Assembly: GCA_965644315.1 (NCBI GenBank) | Contig: CBFFRQ010000030.1 | Location: 310,001-374,000, forward strand | From: Caecitellus pseudoparvulus | Taxonomy: Eukaryota > Bigyra: Bicosoecida | Length of the DNA: 64,000 nt | Reading direction: 5' to 3' | Shown: positions 30,248-42,700 of the stretch, piece after piece | How the letters are laid out: each line of letters begins with the position of its first letter | How positions within the stretch are numbered: the stretch's first letter is position 1 | Program-made: the position numbers and the translations under genes | Notes under the pieces: model-generated | What the model was told of the DNA's origin: nothing | Seen by the model: only the letters and a program-made list of their open reading frames with translations | Databases searched by the model: none

Positions 30248-32770
30248 ATGGCACACCCCGTGGCAGCTGTCAGGCAGCTGCTTGATCGCCGCCATGTGCG
30301 ACAGGTGATGGCCTTCACCACCATGTCTGTCGACAAGGACTTGAGCCAGGCCTTCTGTGCCGCGCAGCCAATCCTGCTCGCACTAGCAAGGGAGGTGGGG
30401 CATGGTGTGGTGAGCTTCGCTGATGTTTGGCCTTGGTGGTCTCAGGCGGCTGCATCACTTGGTGTGTGGTCTGAGGATGGCAGCTTGGCCAGCAGGTGTG
30501 CTTGACCGCCTTCTGCTCTCTCCACTGCACAGACGTGAGCGGCACGCCCTTCACATGCAGCAAGGGATTTGTTGCCCACCTAAATCGCCGCCAAGTCAGA
30601 CCACTTGCCGTCAACGCCACAGAGTGCTGCTTGACCGATTCTGGCGTGGCCAGGTGAGTGCGGCATTTGAACGTGCCGTTTCGTATCTCCAGGATCACAC
30701 AGCGCGGCACCCCTGACTATCAACAGGCTTTTGAGAATACAGGACTTACAAACGGTGTCCATTCGAAACAACCCGCAGGTGACTGACGAAGGACTCGTCG
30801 GTGCGGCGCTCCAGGGCAGCTTGCGTGTGTTGGACTGCCGCGGGTGTCCTGGTGTCTCTGCTGCCGCTGCTTGGGCTCCGTTCACACCCCCCTCAGCGCA
30901 TCACGAGCTGCAGGCATTTGCCTCTGACCAGCCATCTCCTCATCCGCCTCGTCCTTTGCCAGTCCCTGCTGTGGGTGGCGTGGCACCTCCCAGCCTGTCC
31001 CTTGAAGAAGCCGCGTCAGCTTTGCCAGTATTGGCTGCACACAAACTCCACCTGGTGGTGGACTCAGGCATCGCACAGACTTGGCAGCGCACGGTGCGTT
31101 CTTCCATTGTTCAGCTGAAGGCTCTGTGCAGGTGGATGGCCTCACAGGATGCGACGACGGCAGATGCCTTGTCGTGTCCAGACCCATCCTCGGCTGAGGG
31201 CTGGGCGAAGGAACTCGCAGCTCTGGCTCACAGCCTCTCGGGACGCACCGCGAGGTACTTGACCAGTTCTGCTCGCCATCTGCAGCTCCCTGTCAAGGGC
31301 ACCAAGGCTGAACTGTCCATTCGCTTGGGCACCTTCTTGTGGCGTGTGGGGGCCACTGGCTGCGCCTTGGCCGAGGCCTTGGTTGACGAATGTGCGATCC
31401 TACCTACCCTGAAAGCTGAGGGGCTGCTTAGTTGGTCATGTGACAGCCCATGCATCCCTCGCTGCTTGCCCTCCTTCCTGCGCTGCATGCAGGAAGCATG
31501 GGCACTTCTGCAAAGTGGGAAAGGAGTGGCTCCGCTGGCGGCGCTGGCCTGGCCGTCAGCGCAGCAGTTTGTCGAGAACGGGGCAGTAGATCGCCGCACT
31601 TCGCATGATTGGTCATCTGCCCTTGCCTGGGAGGTGTCTGAAGGCCCGCCCCAAGGGGTGTCAGTGCGGCAAGCTCCAGCAGACTCCGGGACAGGAGCAG
31701 CTCCGCACGCCACAGACACTCCGCGCGGCCACATCTCCTCGTCAAGCCGCCGCTCAGCTTCCTCTGTAAGCAGACGTCTGGACTTCGACGACGATGCGGG
31801 GGCCCCCAAAGGACAGATGAATGAGGCCCCCGCTGTGCCGGTGCCGTCTCCGCAGACGGTGGCGGGCAAGGCTCTGGTGAGAACCACGACCATGAGGGCG
31901 TTCATGAAGAGCCTCCTTGTGCAGCCTGCGGTGCAGGCGCCCACCACGCGGATCCCCAGCAGACACACCGGCCACCCTCCAAGCTCGCCTGCTGAAACTC
32001 CGAGACGTGTCCGGCGCGGGGTGGGGCTGGTGCGCTCTTCCTCTTCCCGAAGGGCAGCTGCCATGCTATCAGCGTCAGGGCCGCATGCTCCTGCACAAGT
32101 AAGCCAGCGCGCCCGTGCGCGGGAGCTCCCGGCAGCCACACCTGCAGCAACGCCCAAGACAGCCCCCTCGCGCGGTCCGAAGCACTTGCCCGCCGGGTCT
32201 CTCCTGTCGGTCACAAAGAGCTTGTTCCGCTCGCCTGGGGAGAGGCTGAGGACCCCGATGGCCGTGGGAGGGCGGAAACGGCCCCGGGATGCGGATGCCT
32301 CCTTCCAACGGCAGCGTGGGAAAACCAGTCGAAGTGCAAACAGTGCGACTTCGGCACCTTCACTCGCAGAGGCCCGAGGCAGGCTTGGCCGTGCCCCGCA
32401 CACAGTCAGCCTTGACCAGCACAGGAGACTTCTTGCTGGAAGCCCGGTCTACGGGGCTCTTCTTTCCCTCCAAGCACGTGTGAAAGCAATCAGCGTCAAA
32501 GGTGCAGCCTTGGCGGCCTCCGCTCGCTTGTCGGCTGCCGGTGTTCGCGATCCTGCAGCGTGGAAAGCGAGGCTTTTGAAGGCTGTGCCGTTCACAGCAC
32601 TCATGTTGGCCAAGCTGCTGATGCTGCGGGAGCCCTTACTGAGCGCGTGTGGAGCCATGCAGAGTGGTGCCCCGAGAGAAGTGCAAGAGTTGTATGAGCA
32701 ACTCTTCGGAGAGTACTCTCGCGCCAAGCAGCACCTCGGGCAGCATGACATGCTACCTGCATTCAAGTAG
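30248..32770 (+). CDS. LRR and SAP-like motif protein, nuclear-looking
   Basis: Three exons: 30248-30404, 30533-30653 and 30727-32770, about 773 residues. Splicing rebuilds cysteine-type leucine-rich repeats: VRPLAVNATECCLTDSGVARL then LQTVSIRNNPQVTDEGL then LRVLDCRGCPGVS. A SAP-like motif (LPVKGTKAELSIRLG) lies near residue 275, suggesting DNA or chromatin contact. Several basic stretches (GGRKRPRDAD, RRVRRGVGLV) fit a nuclear protein. The middle is Ser/Pro/Ala-rich and disordered. The last ~120 residues are helical (YGALLSLQARVKAISVKGAA). The donor of intron 1 is not a strong match, so that junction is tentative. No orthologue is recognised. Confidence 0.6.
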
Positions 32771-32922
32771 GCCTGCCTTGAGCGCCGTTGGCGTGTTTCT
32801 TGGCACCCCTTCGTGCCCAACGCGTGCGGTCCGCTGCCATGACTGCCAGGCGGGCACCCAGTGAGCCAAGCGCGCCGAACCACGCTGCGGGCTTGGTGTT
32901 TGGGTCGAGCACATAGCACGTA

Positions 32923-35900
32923 CTATGCTGAGAACTCTCCTTTGACGTGGTCGAGGAGGGCCTTCAGACGCTGCAAGTCGAGCGGCGCTGTGGTCGCAAA
33001 GGCAGCCACGGTTCCAGAGCTTGAGCAGCTCAGCGTGTGCACCAGCGACGTTGTGGCATCAACTTCGCGCTGCATGCTCTGCAGCTCCCCTTCAATGGCA
33101 GCGAATGTAAGTCTAGATGCTGTCGCAACGCACCCTTGGGTGACTTGTGCATGGAACTCGCCCACTGCCCTGTCATTCAGCGCGCTCACCACCCTCTCAA
33201 GATAGTGCAGCGCAGTGCTCCGTCCATCTGTTGCCTTGGTGCGCTCCAAGCGAATCAGCGAGGTGACACAGACTCCGGCAATGTGAGAGCCGTCTTGCTT
33301 GCTCAGGGCCAGGGTCTTGGCTAGCAGCAGCGCAGCTCGGAGAACTGTTCGCAGCTCGGTGGATGCTCGCACGACCTTGACGGCATCCCGCAGCGTTGTG
33401 AGCTGAGCGACCACCTCCTTCGCGCGGTCGGGAAAGCTGGCTGTTGCAGCCAGCGCTTGGAGTCTCGCATTCAATCGAGGAATGCCTGCCATACTGACAG
33501 CAAGTTGCTCCAGGGTTGAAGCAGCTGGCTGAGGTTGCGTCGCGCTCTGCAGCTTGGTCAGCTCAGTTGGAGTCAGGGCCAGGCTTGGCAGCAGCTGCAG
33601 CTGCACGTCGTCCAGCTTCGCGCTGCCCTCGGCCCCTGTGTTGTCGAGCGTCGACAGGACTCTGAGCAGTGCTTTCTTTGTGAGGCCGATCCGCTTCCAT
33701 GCGATGCCCATGTTCATCTGGCGCTTCGGTTCAAGGGCCAAAGGCTTGGTCGCCTTGGCTGCGCCTCGACCTGTGCGAGGTGTTGCAGCGCTACCTCCTG
33801 GCCTGCTTGCTGGCCTTCGCGGCTGAGCTGTGAGCTTTACTTGTTTGAACATTTGACGGAACTCCTCCAGGAGTTCTGCCTTCTGCGCTTCATGGGTCAG
33901 CCGGCGTTCGGCGTACGCCCCCTCCCCGCCTGTCTCAGCGGCCGCTGCGGGAGACGCCCCTGGCGTCTCGCCGGCGCCAGTGTCGGGAGAAGCCATGGCA
34001 TCCAGCGGCATGTCAGGCAGCAAAAGGTTGATGTCTGTCGTTTCTTGCAGCTCTCTCCAGATGCTTTCAGGAGGGGGCTCTGCGATCGGGGTCCACCCGA
34101 AGCGCCTGAGCTGCAGCGGCTTGGGCGGGTGGGGAGGGCGAGTTGCCGGGGAGGGTGGGTCAGGAACGTCAGGCCTGGCACCGACAGCCCGGCGCACAGC
34201 CCGGCGCATGGAAGGAGGGAAGTCTCTCCATACACTGACAGGGCTTGCGTCGTCCAATGGCGGCTTCAGGAGCGCCACAAGCCCCTCCGCAACTTCTGGC
34301 GAACATTTCAGTGCTGCGACCACCTTTGCCTGCACTGCGCCTCGAGGAGCCCCGACTCGGAGAGCCCTGCCGAAGGCTGTCAGTGTAGGCAGACTGTGAA
34401 CATCCACATAGGGCGTGTCATCTGCTGCTGCAGCAGCCTTTTCGCCGACAGGCTTGGGCTGCAGCGGCTCAGGAGGCCGACAACCAGCGCTGACCACCTG
34501 CAGGGCCCCGGATCGTTCGCTGGCACCCATGCTCCCCCATGCTGCTTGTACAGTCGCTTCGTCGGGGCCCAAAAGGGAGACCAAGTGTTGTGCGGTGTCA
34601 TGTGTGATGCAAAGCGAGGCTGCCGCTCGCGCTGCAACCGCTGCCGGCGGAACCCCAACACTCAATGCCCGCCGAAGGGCACAGACTGCGTCACTCCCTC
34701 GAAGCTGGACGAGCAGGGGATCTAATGAGGGTGGGGCTGGCTCGGTGCTTGAAGTCGCTAACGGCTTGGGGGCTGAAAGCCATGACCATGAGACAGGTTT
34801 GCCAGACAGGCAATCGAGCATGCACTGTATCACTCTTTCTGCCTTCGCGTCAGCCCAGCCCAGCGTGGCTGCAAGCTTGGCCTGCACGGCAGGTGGTGGC
34901 GCTCCCACTTTGAGAGCACGGTAGAACTGCCTGATGTCTGGCGGAACAGCGACAGCCTTGCCTTCCTTCACGATGGGCAGCGGCTGCTGGAGACTTGGCT
35001 CAACCTCATTCGCAGCGTGGTCGCTTGAGTCAACCCGTTGCCCCTGGCGTGAGTCGTGGGATACCATTGGCTTGTTGCCAAAACTCACCTTGGTGGGTAA
35101 TGTAGCATGCTTGCCGTCTGCGTAAAGACTTGGTTGCGGCTGCGTTCCTGCTGCGGGGCGGCCTCGTGCTGCGAAGGCAGAGTCCCCCCGATCGCCCTTT
35201 CCTTGCGGCACAGAAGCGCGGGGAGCGCCCTTGTTCCACATGGGGTTGGCGTGGAATGTACACTTGCGTGCGAGGTTTGGGGCTGCAAAATGCAGATCAG
35301 GACCTTCATACGTGCGGTCTGGCAGGGCCCGAGGACGCCCCCGCCCGGTGGTGAACAAGACTCGCTGGCGCAGGTTGGGGCTCTTGAACGCCATGTAGCA
35401 GGCGAATGCTCCATGCTTCACTCGCCTCGGGTGCCGTGGCCGCTGCTGATGGCTGGGAGGCGCGTTGGCGCCTGGAAGCTCGCCCGTCTCGCTGGCGGTG
35501 GGGGAGGCCCCCATTCGTGCAGCGGTGGGAAAGCACGCAATCCGAGCCGAGATACACAAAATCACTAGCCCAATCCAGTGCAGCAAGGTGTGTAGCCTCG
35601 GAGGAGTGCCAGAGGTGGGCTTGCGGGTCGAAGTGGTGCGAGGTGGGCCACGGCGTGCTGACGGTGGGAGAAACGGAGACACCGGCAACCTCAGCAAGCG
35701 CATCGTCTCAGTTGCAATCCTTCCATCTCCAGAGAGGGATGTCACTGTCCAAGTATCGATAGAAGTGGCGCTCTGAGGTGCGCCCAGCTCGCTTCCTGAC
35801 TGCAGTTCTACGTGCAGCACACCGGCAGAGAGTGGCCCGCTGCCGTGCTCCACCAACACACACACACCTGCGAGCAAGGCAGAAGATGGCGTGCGCGATA

Positions 35901-36460
35901 CATCGGCCCTACTCGATGTGCGTGAACCTACGACAGGGTGCGTGTGCCGCTTGGCCTGGAGCGATTTCTGAAGGTGTGGTGAAGTGCAGCACCGGTGCAA
36001 CGCCAGGTTTGCCTGCAGCTCCTGCCACGCTGCCAACTGGGGCCCATCGACTGCCCCAACGGAATGGCGAGGCTTGGTCAACAGAAAACGTAACAGCACT
36101 TGCGTTGCTCGGTGATGCCTGTGCTGCGCGGAGCCCAGGGCAGAAAGTGCCCCCCTCTTTCAGCAAGAGGATCTCCTGCGTTGCTGCAACCGAAACGCCA
36201 TGCCGGCGTCCTGCTGTGCTCCGCTCTGGAGCAGCTTGGAGCCACGATGGTTCGACTATGTAGTCATGTCGACCTTGTTCCCAGTGCATGAGCGTTGTTG
36301 GGGCTTGGGAGCACGCCGCGTCCACTTGCAAGGGCACATGTTCGGCGCTGTCAGAGCGCTGGCCACCGTGGTCAACACCAAGCACCTTGGACGCTGGGAG
36401 CACTCCAAGCGCCTGTGCGACGAGGAATAGCAGTCCAGAAGCACATATTAACTTTGCCAT
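32923..36460 (-). CDS. formin (FH2) with N-terminal signal peptide and membrane span
   Basis: Two-exon model: 36460-35935 and 35867-32923, about 1156 residues (67-bp intron with a weak gtcgta donor). Exon 1 begins MAKLICASGLLFLVAQALG, a good signal peptide, followed by ~250 residues of presumed ectodomain. A hydrophobic helix (LLHWIGLVILCISARIACF) lies near residue 274. After it come three copies of a short motif (RALKVGAPPPAVQAKL, RALSVGVPPAAVAAR, RALRVGAPRGAVQAKV near 486, 571 and 672). A short Pro stretch (FH1-like) precedes the FH2 domain (about 760-1156), which has LRRFGWTPI, SIWREL, PKRQMNMGIAWKRI and the core TKATDGRSTALHYLERVV. FH2 dimers nucleate and elongate actin. Signal peptide plus TM plus FH2 is the plan of plant class I formins. 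FH2 is secure; the 5' junction is inferred. Confidence 0.75.
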
Positions 36461-36741
36461 ACTTCCTCCTTTCACGCTACAGGGCTGATGAGGTCTGGGT
36501 GGTTGCGACAGCGCCAGCTGGCGTGGACAACAAAGACCGCTGGTGCAGGGATTGTAGCTCTGCCTGCACAGACACAGCAGGCGGACACTTTCAAGCGTGT
36601 CTGGACAATGCAGCGTCCTTGTGTGGGGCGCTTGGAAACTGCCCCTGTGCTGTGCACTGATTGCTGTGCCTGTCTTGTCAGCCGAGGGGGCGGCGTGGCC
36701 GGCTCATCGACTGGCGGCCCGCAAGGCTGAGCCAGTGCTCC
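36461..36741. promoter_or_regulatory. divergent region, formin / CPSF-160
   Basis: 281 bp between head-to-head starts. The frame of the CPSF gene stays open upstream to about 36661, but the conserved protein starts at the ATG at 36742. No motif is claimed. Confidence 0.35.
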
Positions 36742-39700
36742 ATGGCAGACACGTTTGCTGTGCACCGGGAGCTGCTCCCAGCGACCAGCGTTGAGCACTC
36801 AGTGTTTGCAGATGTTGTTGGTCCGGGCAGTGCGAACTTGGTGGTCGCCCGCCCGCACCATGTCAGCGTGTACTTGCTGGCAAGCGGCAGCGAGGTGAGC
36901 AGCGCAATTCCCGCACTGGTTGGGCACTCCCGAACCCGCCAGCCGCTCCCCATGCAGGCAACATGGTGTCATCTAGAACATGTAGCAACTCTTCATGTGC
37001 CGGAAACTATCCACGGCATGAGCAAGCTGCCCCTGACTGGCCTGGCAGCCTTTGCGGCCAGCGGGCTTGAAGCTGTCGATGTGCTGGTGCTGTCCTTCGA
37101 CAACTGCCGCGTGTCCATCGTTGGCTTCGACCCCTTCCGGAAGCAGCTGAAGACGTTGGCCATGTTGAACTTGTCACCAGATGCGACAGGCTTTGGGTCG
37201 GATGCGCGTGCCTTGCCTTCTGTCGTCCGCACAACGGGGGCAGCTGGCATGTGGGAGGCTTGTGTTGACCCGGAAGGCAGGTGCATTGCCGCCATGGCGA
37301 CTGAGGACCAGCTGGCCTTGATCCCCTTGCGCACTGAAGGCAGCTCTGTCGACCTAGCCCAACTTGAAGCAGCTGGGCCGCCCAGAGATCGGGTGGTGGC
37401 AGGCGGCTTGGACGCTGGAACTGACGGCAGCGTTGGTAGGGACGAGGCTCCAGCATCTGGCGTGCATGCGCTGAAGGCGATGTCATCACTGGTCCACAGC
37501 GAGCCTTTTGTTGCCCCCCTCGTGCTGATGCACCCTTCGCTTCGAGCGGGCTTGCTGCGAGACATGGCGTTTCTTCCTGGCTCCTTGGAGCCAACCCTGG
37601 CCATGTTGCACGAGCCAACGCCTTCCTCCGCCTGTAGGTTTGTGGAAGGGGAGAACATGTGCTGGCTCTCCGTGTTTTCTCTAGACCTCCCTCGCAAGAA
37701 GCACCCCCTACTGTGGCAAGTGCAGGACCTGCCCCCGGACAGCTTTTGCATCTTGCCTGTGCCACGGCCGCTGGGTGGCATCATGGTGCTGGCAGCATCT
37801 TCCGTCATGTACTGCAACCAGTCCACTCGTTTGGCCTTCCCCCTCAACGCATTCGGGCCGCACTTGCTCGCTGGCAGCCAGGGCTTCCAGATGGACCTCA
37901 GCAACGTCTCGATGGGCGTGTCTCTGGACGCACCACGCGCTACTTGGTTGGATGACGTCACCTTCATCGTGCAGACTGCAGAGGGCGCGACGCTGGAGAT
38001 GCAGCTGGACTCGCCGCCCATGTCTGGGCAGGTGAACGGCTTGAGGGTGCAGGGACTGGCAAACAGCTTGGGGTTCCCAGCCTCGGGAGCCACCACTCTG
38101 TCCACACTGCACGGTCGGTGGTTGTTTTCCGGCAGCCGACACGACGACTGTTCTTTGCACCTGTTCTACCCTCGACAATTGACGGAGGCCATGGAGGCGG
38201 CGGCTGGGGCTACATCCCAGCTTCGGCAAGCCTTGGAGGCTGGCACAGACACGCGGCAGGCGCGGGCAGCCTTGGACGCCGCTCTCTCCGCCGCGAGGGC
38301 AGCCAAGGCTGGGGCAGGCCTGCACTCGGTGGCTGGCGCCTCTGCCTTTCATTTCGAGCTGCACGACATGCTCTCCGTATTCGGCGGCGCAACAGACCTG
38401 GCTCAGGGTCTGTGCAGCGTGCCCAACCAGCACTACAAGGCCTTGCCTTGGGCACCCCGGGGGCAAGACCTGGTGGTGGCCGCAGGCCACAATCGCGCAG
38501 GGTCCATGCTTACGGTCACAAGGGGCTTGCGCCTCAACACCTTTGCGTTTTGGCAACTGGGCGGCGTGGTGGCGGCATGGGGCCTGCATGTGGACGGCGT
38601 GGTCAGCCTGCCCTCTGCGGCAGGGCGTAGCGCCGCCAGCGCGCTCCTGGGCAGCACAGGTGCGGACGCTGGGCAGGCAGACTCCCGACCATACCACAAC
38701 CTCGTCGTGGTGGGGGTGGGGCGCTACACGCGTGTGTTCTTCGCCACTGACCAGATGCTAGAAGTGTCACCACACCAAGCACCAGTGCGGGTGGACGTGC
38801 CATCCCTGGCAGTATCAGCGCTTGATGATGGGCTGGTGGTGCTGCAGGCGCATCCACATGGCGTCCGTGCCGCCGCCTCCTCCGGTAGCGTACTGTCAGA
38901 GCGGGTCATTGGGGAGGGTGCGGACGCATTCAATCTGCCGCAGGGCACCTGCTTTGTGTCTGCGCGCATGACGGGGTCATGGACGGTCCTGCGCACCTCA
39001 CAGGGGGCAGTGGTGATCGTGCAGTGGACGGGGGGTGAGTTTGTTGAGTACTCTCTGCCTGACACCTTGTGGGGGTGGAGCACTGACCCTGCCACGTCTG
39101 TGGCAGTGCATGTGGACGGCGGGGACGCCGTGCTGAGCGGCCTCATCGCAGACTTCCGCTGGCATGCGCATGCGCTGTGGGAGGGAGATGCTGTGGACCT
39201 CGTGCACGGCAAGGGCACGTGGGTGGACGCTGTGACGGGGGAGGATGAGGCGGGGGAGTCCACCAACATGAACTTTGACTTGGAGCCTGACTCCCTGGCC
39301 CACCTGCTCGTGACAGGGCACGCCGCCGCCCTGCGCCTGCCAGCCAACCAGCCGGTCGCGGCAGCCTCAGTCTCGCAAGAGCCGTCGTGGCTGGAGGGCG
39401 CTTTGGGCGCCGTGGCAGCTGCCCGGGTTCGGCGGGCGCTGCTGAGCGATGAGGGAGAGCTCAGCGACTTGGCTGCCACCCTGCACCGGTCGACAGAGGC
39501 GCCCCAGGTGCACCCTGACGACGTCTTGCCAAAGGGCTTCGTGCAGTTTCAGTCTGGCAAGGCGGGGGAGTCGGGTGAAGAGCTCCAGCAGAGCAGCAAG
39601 CGGGCCCGAGGCCTGGATGCACCGGCAGGGGGCTTGCTGGGGTCCGACGCAGACGGCGGCATCGTGCAGCTCGTGGCAGACGAAGATGAGGACGATGTGG

Positions 39701-42700
39701 ACTTGTACGGCCTGGCTGGTGCCGACGGCGTGCCTGGCGGCGTGGATGGGTTGGAGGGGGTGCACGGAGGAGCAGCCCGCATCCCTGCCCTGGCTGCGCC
39801 TGGAGCCGCCTCAGCCCCCACCACCTTCGCGGCCTTCGCAAGCGAGGCGACGGAGACAGGCGCGTGGTGCTACCCGCCCAGCGGCCCGCTGCCAGCCATG
39901 CAGGCTGTGCTGACGAGCAGCGAAGCTGGCAGCTCGGAGCCCACCTCGGGGGATGACGCCAGCCTGGCGGGCGAGGTGGGGGAGGAGGCAGTCCCTGGAA
40001 CAGGGGGCTCCAAGCGTGACCGTCTCGAGGCCTTCGGCATGGGGGGTGTGTTTTGGGGCCAGGGGGTGTTCGGCGCCGAGGCAGGGGATGCTCCTCCCCT
40101 CGTTGACGAGGCACTGGACAGCAGTGCTGAGCCTGCGGCCGCCGTCGCCCGACACTCGCGACGCAGCCGCAAAGCCAAAGACGCAGCTGAACTTGGCGCC
40201 CCATCCCAGGGAGCTGAAGATGAGGAAGAGGACCTGTACGGCGGGGAAGCCGCGCAAGATGCCGGCGCTGAAGATCCGCTGTCTGCCACCGGCGCCGAGG
40301 GCGTCGCAGCGACACCCCAGACGCAGCACGCCACAGCCAACTTGCCGCTGGTGTTCATCTCCCGCCGGTCAGGCACAGTGCAGGTGCTTGCGCTGCCCAG
40401 CCTGACACTGCTGGCCTCCTTTCCAAATGCCCATGCTGCGCCTGAGTTGCTGCTCAACACGCTGGCACCCACAACCTGCCCAGCAGCCTTCTCGTGGCTC
40501 CTGACCGCTCCAGCTGGGGCGGCATCGGCTGTGAAGCCCGCAGCTCCGCAGGGAGCCCTAGGCAGCACTGTTGCACACGCGCCGCTGACCGCCATCACCC
40601 TGAGCGTGCCTGAGCTGGTGTCGGCGTTCGAGCAAAGCCCCTTTCCGTCCTCGGACTGCGGCAGCTGTGCGACCTTGCCGCCTGGCGCCCGCCCGGCGCC
40701 GCACCGGCCCCGCACGTACGTCCGTGACATGACTGTCAGCGTCCTGAATGGAGCGCCGACGCTCTGCATGTACCTGTCAGACGGCACGGTTTCAGCGTAT
40801 GCGCTGGGCGGGGAAGGCGCTGCTGCCTCGGGCGGGCTGGGCGTGCCCCCGGCCGAAGAAGCCACCATCGCGGCCCGGTTTGGCGTCCCCCCTGCCTTGC
40901 GGCACCGCCTCGCGCCGCGCCTGAAGTGGCTCCGAGTGCAGAGCTCTGTCGTCACCCTGCCCCCGTCAGCCCAGCCTGGCGCGCAGGGAGGATCGCAGGC
41001 CGGGGCGGCAGACTGCGTGCCGCCGGTCCACATGCAGGCAGCGCAGGCTGCACAGCAGGCAGGCGTGCCTGGCGTGGTGGAGTTCCCTCTGCTGGTGGGC
41101 ATCGAAGATGCCTCAGGCTGGTCGGGAGTGGCCGCCCTGAGCAGCTCCCCGGTGCTGGTCACGGCCACCCCTTCTTCGGGCCTCACCATGACCCCCCTCA
41201 TCGTGCCTGACTGCGGCCCCCGCAGTGTACCCCGTGAGGGGGTGCAGAACGAGCACCTCCTCGCGCAGGCTCTGCGTGCCAGCAGCATGCAGCCTGCGGG
41301 GTCCATCCTGCAGGGGCGCTTCCCCCTGGGGGCTGTTGCTGCCCTGCACACGCCGCATGCCCCCACCGGCCTGGTCATGGGGCTGGCTGGCCTGCAGGGC
41401 CTGCTGTCTGGGGTGCTGCCCCCCAAGCAGGGCGTGACAGTGCTGCCGGCGGCGGCTGGCGGCGGCGGCGCGGTGGTGATGAAGTCGCCGCTGGGCGCCA
41501 CTCCCCGCCGTGTCGCGTACTTGGAGCAGGGCAGCATCACACCCTTTGTGAAGGCCGCCCCCAAGAGCGAGCTAGGCATGTCAGGCGGCGACGACGGCGC
41601 AGGGGGCTGGGGCGGTCTGGGGAAGGTCATCCTCGGCGGCGCCTCCAGCCGCATCAGCGCCGACTCCACGCCCGACGTCCGGCCTCTCTTTGCAGTGCTG
41701 TCCAGCCGTGACCTGCCCCGGGACGAGGACGCGGAGCGGGCGGCGGCTGCCGAGCGCGAGATGCGGCTGGGCACTGAGTACGTGCAGACGGCGGTGGGCC
41801 CACACAGGGACGCGGTGGTTCCACGTGTGGTGGGCGTGGATGGCGGTGCGCCACCTGTCACAGTCCCTGTGCACGACGTCCTGCTCATGAAGCGGGTGCG
41901 GGACCTGTTGCCAGGTGAAGTGCCGCTGCGCATGCCAGCTGATCAGCGCGATGCCGTGCCGCTGGAGCCCGAGCGGCTGGCTGCGCTGGCGCCCGACGAC
42001 ATGGTGCCGGTGCACCGCACACCGCTGGGGCAGACGGAGCACGGGCTGGTGGTGGCTGAGGCGGCCATGACGGAGGCCAGTGCGGCACGGTCTGAGTCCA
42101 TCGTCATGGTGGGCACGGGGGACGTGACGCCGGCTGGTGAAGACGATGCCTGCTACGGCCGAGTGGTGCTGTTCAAGGTGGCATACGTCAACGCGGGGCA
42201 GGTGGAGGGGGATGACGAGGGCCTGCCCCGCATGGTGCCCAAGCTGACCCAGACGCACGAGCTGCCTTTCCGGGCGCCTGTGACAGGTGTGCAGGCAATG
42301 TTCCTGCAGGGACGGTGGTACATCATCATCGCCGCTGGCATGACAGTGCATGCGTACCGGTGGGAGCCGCTGGCTGTGAAGCTGCCCAAGGTGGGCTTCA
42401 TGGACGTCGGGTACATGGTGTCGGACGTCATGGCGGTGAAGGACTTCCTGGTGATGGGGGACGCCCTCAGCAGCATCGGCCTGGCGCAGTACCGCTTGAA
42501 GGCCCACAACTTGGCCTGCCTGGCTGAGAATGGCGCACGGTTCCGCACGCGTGCCGTGGGCCTCATGGTGCAGGGGCAGGACATGATCCTCGTCGGCGCC
42601 GATGTGAAGGGCAACGTGTCCTTGTGGAGCTACAACCCCGCCGTCGCTGGCACGTCCCTCGTGCACACCGGCGACATGCGTGTGCATGGTGGAGGCACTG

